Assembly (NCBI GenBank): GCA_964457925.1 | Contig: CAYWGH010000006.1 | Coordinates: forward strand, 149,142-213,141 | From: Coneutiohabitans sp964457925 | Lineage (GTDB): Bacteria; Zhuqueibacterota; Zhuqueibacteria; Zhuqueibacterales; Zhuqueibacteraceae | Length of the DNA stretch: 64,000 bases | Direction of reading: 5' to 3' | Shown: positions 58,808-64,000 of the stretch, one piece after another | Layout of the letters: each line of letters starts with the position of its first letter | How positions within the stretch are numbered: position 1 is the stretch's first letter | Notes under the pieces: generated by a model | What the model saw: the letters and a program-made list of their open reading frames with translations, nothing else | What the model was told of the DNA's origin: nothing | Databases searched by the model: none | Made by a program: the position numbers and the translations under genes

Positions 58808-59626
58808 TCAACGAAAATCATGAACTTCGGTAAATGCCAATGACACGATGAGAAATGAAAACATGAGCCAGCCAAAGCCGAGCAGGGACACGACGGCGGT
58901 GCGCCTGCCCTGCCAGCCGCTCGACAGGCGTCCAGCCCAATGCCAAAAATAAATCAGCCAGGTCAACCCGGCGGCAATGAATTTTGCGTCCCAGGTGAAG
59001 AATTGCTCGGCGATCTTTGTGCCCTCGTAAATGCCCAGGGCGACGCCGAGGGTCAAACAGATCAACCCAATGTTGACCGCGCGATTGCTGAGGGAATCGA
59101 AGAAGGCAAGCGAGGGAAGGCGGCGATAAAACAGCCCGGTGCTTTTCTTTTGCAGTTCGCGCGAGAGCAACAGATAAAGCACGCTGGCAATGAAGGAAAT
59201 CGCAAAAGCCGAATAGGCAAAGAGCAGCACGATGACATGAATCTCAAAAACGATTTCGTGCAGCAACAGCGCCGGCAGCTCGCGGTTGAAGTCGATGCCG
59301 ATATTGGAAAGCAAATGCAGAATCAATATGATCGGCAAAATGAACATGCCCAGCGAGCGTTCGTGCAAACGCCACTCCAGGCTCAAATACACCACACCGA
59401 AGAGCCAGGCGCAGGTGGTCAGCGCTTCGTAAATGCTGGTCACCGGCATATGCCCGAGCGTCACGCTCAAATGGATGAGATAAAACAAATGCGCAATAAC
59501 CGCCGCCGCGGCCAAGGGATTCAGACCACCGGCGGCTTGTTCTTTGGCCTGCCGAAAGGTGTAGATATAATGGCCCTGCGCAATCGCATAAAGCGCAACG
59601 ATGAGCCATTGTTCAAGATAAAGCAT
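58808..59626 (-). CDS. hemX: HemX/CcsA-like cytochrome c assembly membrane protein
   Basis: The 272-residue protein has eight hydrophobic segments and the CcsA/HemX pattern: GHMPVTSIYEALTTCAWLFG, LLLHEIVFEIHVIVLLFAYSAFAISF, and the Trp-containing FFTWDAKFIAAGLTWLIYFWHW. HemX proteins are encoded beside hemA in many bacteria and affect GluTR level. It overlaps the start of the HemA-sigma-54 chimera, so the two proteins are translationally coupled. That is the usual hemX-hemA order, with the enzyme replaced by a regulator. Confidence 0.88.
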   Translation of the reverse strand: MLYLEQWLIVALYAIAQGHYIYTFRQAKEQAAGGLNPLAAAAVIAHLFYLIHLSVTLGHMPVTSIYEALTTCAWLFGVVYLSLEWRLHERSLGMFILPIILILHLLSNIGIDFNRELPALLLHEIVFEIHVIVLLFAYSAFAISFIASVLYLLLSRELQKKSTGLFYRRLPSLAFFDSLSNRAVNIGLICLTLGVALGIYEGTKIAEQFFTWDAKFIAAGLTWLIYFWHWAGRLSSGWQGRRTAVVSLLGFGWLMFSFLIVSLAFTEVHDFR

Positions 59627-59800
59627 AAGCTGAAGAAAATTTCATAAACGGCTTTTGAGCAGGCGGCGAGTTCGCAACTGCTGCGTCAAGTGATCGCATG
59701 CGGGCAACGGCGAGGACATTCCGCAAAACGATCTCAGAGCGATTTAAACATCACGTTTGTGCGTTGTAAAGATATGCAAAAAATACTGACTTGCAACAAC

Positions 59801-60460
59801 TCAAAATCCGACGGCATAAGAAACGCCGATTTTTTCCAGCCAGATATACAACACCGAAAAACTGTGCCGGCGATAAAAATGCGTCACCACCAAATGCGAG
59901 CGCCGGCCATCGTACATCGGTCGCACAGAAAAATTGAAAGGCAGGTTGAGATTTCCGCCAAACGGGAAATTGTATCCGCTCTGCCATTCGGAATAATTCA
60001 GGCTTGCGTACAGCGACAGCGGGGTGTGCGGCAGGTGTTTCGCGAGCGTGACATAATAACTTTGTTTTCCCGGCGGAGAGCCGATGCGATCCGAGCTTGT
60101 GCCCACAAACACGGCCGGCCATTGCGGCGTTTCCGTAAACAGGTACCACGTGACCAGCGGCCCAATTTCTCTGGCTGCGGGATTGAATTCCGCGCCGGCT
60201 TGCAGCGTGCGCCAAATCCGGTAATTGGCGGTGAATCGCCATCGCGGCCGCTCCAAATCGGTATCAACATAACGCGCGGAAACATTCCACGCGCTTTCCA
60301 AACCGCTCCCACGGAGCGGCGCGCCTTCGCCCGGTCAGCCGCTTCAGGTGGGCGCTTGCGCCACCGGACGCGGACGCTTGGGCTTTTCCGGCGTCTCTTG
60401 CGCCCAGGCGGCAATCGCCGCGAACAGAAACAAATTTATGATCACACGGTGCACAGGCAC
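59801..60460 (-). pseudogene. outer-membrane beta-barrel-like protein gene with two in-frame TGA
   Basis: From GTG 60460 (GAGAGG four bases upstream) the frame gives a signal peptide (VIINLFLFAAIAAWAQ) and a Lys/Pro-rich segment, then TGA at 60344-60346 and TGA at 60335-60337. It continues open in the same frame to 59801 with alternating beta-strand segments (RWRFTANYRIWRTLQAGAEFN, LVTWYLFTETPQW, FNFSVRPMYDG) typical of a small outer-membrane barrel. Frame conservation across the stops indicates recent inactivation rather than chance. Confidence 0.5.
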
Positions 60461-60749
60461 AAAACCTCTCCTTAACCACTTCGCTTCAGTTCGGTGCAGA
60501 AGGCTTCATGGTCAAACCACAAACCATTAGAATCCGGCGAGTTTTTTTGCGAGGTGAAATATCCGATCAAAATGTATTTTTCACAAGCGTAATTTTATGC
60601 GGCAATCAAAATAATTTTGGAAAGCGGCGGGCGTAAGGTTGCTTGATGAGGGCTGCAAATTGTGCTTTGCTTTTTATTCTAAATTGAATATCATGATGCC
60701 CTCTTGATTCAAACCGATCCGCACAATTACTCTTAAAGAGGAGAGTCAT

Positions 60750-62360
60750 ATGTCCGCTATGAATTCCTATCGCAGCAAGCATGACCTCGAGATGCACGGC
60801 ATTAAGAACGCCAATCATGAGTATTGGAACTTGACGACGGCGGCCTTGTATGAAGAGGCCGTGCTGCGGCGCGAAGGGGTCGTGGCGCATCTTGGACCCC
60901 TGGTTGTGCGCACCGGCCATCACACCGGCCGCTCGCCGAATGATAAATACATTGTGAAAGAACCTTCCAGTGAGAAACACATTTGGTGGGGCAAAGTGAA
61001 TCGTGCGTTTGACGAAGACAAATTCGACCGCTTGTATCACCGCATGGTTTCCTATTTGCAAGGCAAGGACCTTTTCATTCAGGATTGCTTCGGCGGCGCC
61101 GATCCCGCCTATCGCCTGCCCATTCGCATTATAACGGAGAGCGCCTGGCACAATCTGTTCGCGCGCAATCTGTTTGTGCGGGCGCAGCCGCACGAACTCG
61201 CCGAACACAAACCCGAGTTCACGGTCATCAATGCCCCGCGTTTTCACGCCATTCCGGAAAACGAGGGCACAAATTCCGAGGTGTTTATTATCGTGCATTT
61301 CGGCAAACGTCTGATCATCATCGGCGGCACCAGCTATGCGGGCGAGATCAAAAAATCGATTTTCACCATTCTTAATTATATTTTGCCCCTGCAGGAAGTG
61401 TTGTCGATGCACTGCTCGGCCAACATCGGCGCGCACGGCGACACGGCGCTGTTTTTCGGACTCTCCGGCACGGGTAAAACCACCCTCTCGGCCGATCCGC
61501 ATCGCCGCCTGATTGGCGATGATGAGCACGGCTGGAGCAACACCGGCGTGTTCAATTTCGAGGGCGGTTGCTATGCAAAAGTGATTCGCCTTTCGCAAGA
61601 AGCAGAGCCGGAGATTTATGAAACCACGCGGCGCTTCGGCACAATTCTCGAAAACGTCACGTTCGACTCCCACACGCGCCGCCTCGATTTGAATGACGCT
61701 TCGCTGACCGAAAACACACGCGGCGCCTATCCCATCGGCTACATTCCAAATCACGAACCGAGTGGCATGGGCGGCCATCCTCAAAACATCATTATGCTCA
61801 CCGCCGATGCCTTCGGCGTCATGCCGCCGATCGCCAAGCTGACGTCCGAGCAGGCGATGTACCATTTTCTCTCCGGCTACACCGCCAAAGTGGCGGGCAC
61901 GGAAAAAGGCCTGGGCAAAGAGCCGCAGGCGACGTTCAGCACGTGTTTTGGCGCGCCTTTTATGGCGTTACATCCCACGGTGTATGCCAAGATGCTCGGC
62001 GAAAAGGTTGCCAGGCACAAGGTCAACTGCTGGCTGGTCAACACCGGCTGGACCGGCGGACCGTTCGGGGTCGGCCATCGCATGAAGATCGCCTTCACCC
62101 GCGCGATGGTGAGCGCCGCGCTTGATGGCCGTCTGGCGCAAGTCGCAACCACGGAAGACCCAATCTTCGGCCTGCACATTCCGCAAGCCTGCCCCGATGT
62201 TCCCACCGAAGTTTTGCAGCCGCGCAACACATGGAAAGACAGCAATGCTTATGATGAACAAGCCAAGCATCTTGCCGGGCTCTTTCATAAGAATTTCGAG
62301 CAGTTCGCCGGCGACGTGACGCCGTCCATCGCCGCCGCCGGGCCAAAGGCCGGCAGGTAA
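60750..62360 (+). CDS. pckA: phosphoenolpyruvate carboxykinase (ATP)
   Basis: PckA converts oxaloacetate to PEP for gluconeogenesis. The 536-residue protein shows GPLVVRTGHHTGRSPNDKYIVKE, the kinase-1a loop FFGLSGTGKTTLSADPHRRLIGDDEHGW, and VFNFEGGCYAKVI, plus the RGAYPIGYIPNHEPSG substrate segment. AGAGGAGA lies about eight bases before ATG 60750. It is monocistronic and divergent from the broken barrel gene. Confidence 0.97.
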   Translation: MSAMNSYRSKHDLEMHGIKNANHEYWNLTTAALYEEAVLRREGVVAHLGPLVVRTGHHTGRSPNDKYIVKEPSSEKHIWWGKVNRAFDEDKFDRLYHRMVSYLQGKDLFIQDCFGGADPAYRLPIRIITESAWHNLFARNLFVRAQPHELAEHKPEFTVINAPRFHAIPENEGTNSEVFIIVHFGKRLIIIGGTSYAGEIKKSIFTILNYILPLQEVLSMHCSANIGAHGDTALFFGLSGTGKTTLSADPHRRLIGDDEHGWSNTGVFNFEGGCYAKVIRLSQEAEPEIYETTRRFGTILENVTFDSHTRRLDLNDASLTENTRGAYPIGYIPNHEPSGMGGHPQNIIMLTADAFGVMPPIAKLTSEQAMYHFLSGYTAKVAGTEKGLGKEPQATFSTCFGAPFMALHPTVYAKMLGEKVARHKVNCWLVNTGWTGGPFGVGHRMKIAFTRAMVSAALDGRLAQVATTEDPIFGLHIPQACPDVPTEVLQPRNTWKDSNAYDEQAKHLAGLFHKNFEQFAGDVTPSIAAAGPKAGR

Positions 62361-62466
62361 ACCATCTTCATGATGAAGCTCCTCAAGCAAGATTAAAAGC
62401 ACGGCCCACAAAAAACTTTTGAAGGTCTTCAAGGCAGGACTGCGCCGCTCGGCGCCGACTTTTCGC

Positions 62467-62495
62467 TTGACTCTCTAGCGTTTTTTTTATATCAT
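62467..62495 (+). promoter_or_regulatory. sigma-70-type promoter for the nuo genes
   Basis: TTGACT, 17 bases including a run of eight T, then TATCAT. It lies 150 bases upstream of nuoA and, like the promoters at 19256 and 24711, uses TTGACT with a 17-base spacer. Confidence 0.6.
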
Positions 62496-62646
62496 GCTCA
62501 CGCTTTTGCACGTTGTTCCTGATCAAAAATCTGCGGAGAGAGGAAAATCGGCGCCGGATCAACCGTGACGGGAGGCCGCCTTCTCTTTCGCCGCATTCAT
62601 CACAGGCAACTTGTGTTTGCACCCGTGAGCGAGGGAAGGAAGGGAA

Positions 62647-63111
62647 ATGCTATTTGATTTTGGGACCGCATTCGTCTTTTTCGTCATCGGCGCGGCGTTT
62701 ATCGTCGTCATGCTTCTCGTCTCCCGCCTGCTGCAACCTCGACATCCCACCCCCGGCAAATTATCAACCTACGAATGCGGCGAACAGCCGGTCGGTGAAT
62801 CCTGGATCCAATTCAACAACCGCTTCTACGTTATTGCACTCATCTTTCTGATCTTCGATGTTGAAATCGTGTTTCTGTTTCCCTGGGCCGTGGTCTTCAA
62901 AAACCTCGGCACGTTTGCTTTCGTAGAAATGGCTGTTTTTGTGGCGATCTTGCTGGTCGGCCTTGCCTACGTGTGGCGCAAGGGCGATTTGGAATGGGAT
63001 AAGCCGGTGACCGGAAAATATGCGCGCGAGCGCTCACCCGAGCTTTATGAAGAACTGCCCGCGCCCGGCATCGTGAAAACCGAGACGCGCGCCGTGAGTG
63101 AAACGGCCTGA
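62647..63111 (+). CDS. nuoA: NADH-quinone oxidoreductase subunit A
   Basis: NuoA is a small membrane subunit of respiratory complex I. The 154-residue protein has three hydrophobic segments and the conserved block KLSTYECGEQPVGESWIQFNNRFYVIALIFLIFDVEIVFLFPW. The charged C-terminal tail (~40 residues) is longer than in E. coli. GGAAGG lies upstream of ATG 62647. The next gene is nuoH rather than nuoB, so the complex I genes are split here. Confidence 0.95.
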   Translation: MLFDFGTAFVFFVIGAAFIVVMLLVSRLLQPRHPTPGKLSTYECGEQPVGESWIQFNNRFYVIALIFLIFDVEIVFLFPWAVVFKNLGTFAFVEMAVFVAILLVGLAYVWRKGDLEWDKPVTGKYARERSPELYEELPAPGIVKTETRAVSETA

Positions 63112-63239
63112 GGCGCAATTTGATCGCCGCCGTTTCTGCGCCGCCTTGCCGGTAGACCGCATTTTGACGGCAAAGCGGAGCGGCTAAAATCGCCTGAAGC
63201 GGGCGATCCTGACAACGAAGTCGCGAGGAGAATTCATTC

Positions 63240-64000
63240 ATGCAAGACTTAATTGCGAGCTTGCAAACACAACTGGGCGTGTCCGGCACGTGGTTCACGA
63301 TTCTGGTGATGGTGGTATTCGCCCTCCTCATCACCGTCGTCATGGCGGTGAATTCGATCGTGCTTGTCTGGCTGGAGCGCAAAGTCTCGGCGTGGATGCA
63401 GGATCGCCTCGGGCCCATGGAAGTCGGGCCGTTTCAAGGCATCCTGCAAACCGTGGCGGATGCCGTCAAGTTGCTGCTCAAAGAAGACATCGTGCCGAAA
63501 GCGGCGGACAAAAAGCTGCATTTCCTGTCGCCGTTGATCGTGTTTGCTGCGCCTTGCGCCGCGTTCGCGGCGTTTTCCTACACACGTGATTTTCGCATGG
63601 CGGATTTCAACATCGGAATTTTCTATGTGGCGGCCATCACTTCATTGTCGGTAATCGGCATTTTGTTGTCGGGCTGGGCCTCCAACAATAAATGGGCGCT
63701 GCTCGGCGGCATGCGCGCGGCCGCGCAAATCGTGAGCTACGAAATCCCCGCCGGGCTTTCGATGCTGGTCATCATCATGCAAGTCGGCTCGCTCAGCTTT
63801 CACGATATTACCGTGGCGCAAGACGGTGGTTTTTGGAATTGGTTCGTGTTCCAGTATCCGCCTTTCAACTTTATCGCATTTCTCATTTTCTTCACCGCCA
63901 CGCTCGCCGAATGCAACCGCACACCGTTCGACTTGCCGGAAGCTGAATCCGAGCTGGTCGCCGGCTTCCACACCGAATACAGCGGCTTCAAATGGTCGAT
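63240..64000 (+). CDS. nuoH: NADH-quinone oxidoreductase subunit H, partial at window edge
   Basis: NuoH forms the quinone-binding chamber of complex I. The visible 253 codons contain IVLVWLERKVSAWMQDRLGPMEVGPFQGILQTVADAVKLLLKED, the RAAAQIVSYEIPAGLSML segment and AECNRTPFDLPEAESELVAGFHTEYSG, with charged residues placed as in other NuoH proteins. GAGGAG lies nine bases before ATG 63240. The frame is open to base 64000, so the last ~80-90 residues are outside the window. Confidence 0.95.
   Translation, partial: MQDLIASLQTQLGVSGTWFTILVMVVFALLITVVMAVNSIVLVWLERKVSAWMQDRLGPMEVGPFQGILQTVADAVKLLLKEDIVPKAADKKLHFLSPLIVFAAPCAAFAAFSYTRDFRMADFNIGIFYVAAITSLSVIGILLSGWASNNKWALLGGMRAAAQIVSYEIPAGLSMLVIIMQVGSLSFHDITVAQDGGFWNWFVFQYPPFNFIAFLIFFTATLAECNRTPFDLPEAESELVAGFHTEYSGFKWS

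Noticed and set aside
60335..60346. Selenocysteine decoding of the two TGA codons in the outer-membrane gene
   Set aside because: No SECIS-like stem is apparent, no Cys homologue position is implied, and two adjacent TGAs in a linker fit decay better.
60606..61865. A 419-codon minus-strand open frame opposite pckA
   Set aside because: pckA on the plus strand has every family motif; the antisense frame has only biased composition.
1..64000. tRNA, rRNA or known riboswitches
   Set aside because: I looked for TpsiC-loop-like GTTCGAATC, rRNA core segments and common riboswitch boxes in the intergenic regions and found none I could support by eye; a covariance-model search would settle it.

Overview
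The window looks like chromosomal DNA from a Gram-negative bacterium of the FCB (Fibrobacteres-Chlorobi-Bacteroidetes) side of the tree, most like candidate phylum KSB1, Calditrichota or Ignavibacteriota. The evidence is two secreted proteins ending in a type IX secretion sorting domain of the QNYPNPFNP type, moderately high GC content, and a GlmU/Ddl/PurEK/PckA/Nuo housekeeping set interleaved with small toxin-antitoxin relics. The taxonomic placement is inference. I saw no rRNA, tRNA, CRISPR array, phage or complete insertion sequence.

Layout. 1-6.4 kb: partial glmU, an AtuA (DUF1446) protein, an MNT-HEPN nucleotidyltransferase, a coiled-coil stress protein, an acyl-CoA carboxylase beta subunit, and a cluster of small broken genes beside a RelE-type toxin. 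6.4-19 kb: recJ, ddl, a soluble GAF histidine kinase, a serine beta-lactamase-like hydrolase, a pilus/surface-type protein divergent from a glycerophosphodiesterase, a dienoyl-CoA reductase-like SDR, a GYF-MinD ATPase and a cell-wall amidase. 19-25 kb: a secreted GH13 enzyme, an alkyltransferase-like DNA-repair protein, a secreted hypothetical protein and an EamA transporter. 25-28 kb: a complete CysM-Mec-CysO-MoeZ thiocarboxylate cysteine pathway, preceded by a promoter, a Cys-containing mini-ORF and a long stem-loop. 28-39 kb: an HSL-type esterase, an ABC-2 exporter pair, a CNNM protein, purEK, an Asp-box T9SS protein and a DUF4097 protein. 39-55 kb: hutH, guaB, gpmA, pfkA, yajQ-plsC, small accessory genes and hisS. 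55-64 kb: a TRAP binding protein, a hemX gene followed by a chimeric regulator, a disrupted outer-membrane protein, pckA, and nuoA followed directly by nuoH, which runs off the end.

The most unusual item is the 664-residue protein at 56811-58805. Its N-terminal half is a degenerate glutamyl-tRNA reductase (HemA fold) that has lost the catalytic TCNR cysteine and the NADPH glycine motif. This half is fused to an intact sigma-54 AAA+ activator with GAFTGA and a Fis-type helix-turn-helix. It overlaps an upstream hemX/ccsA-like gene, the usual neighbour of hemA. This looks like a haem-biosynthesis enzyme turned into the sensor of a transcription factor.

A second theme is dispersed non-coding repeats. 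There are four copies of a ~122 bp MITE-like palindrome (two in each orientation), three copies of a ~110 bp hairpin repeat, CGCCCGGGCG hairpins, and a 70 bp hairpin. A third theme is gene decay: at least seven small or accessory genes carry in-frame stops, frameshifts or truncations.
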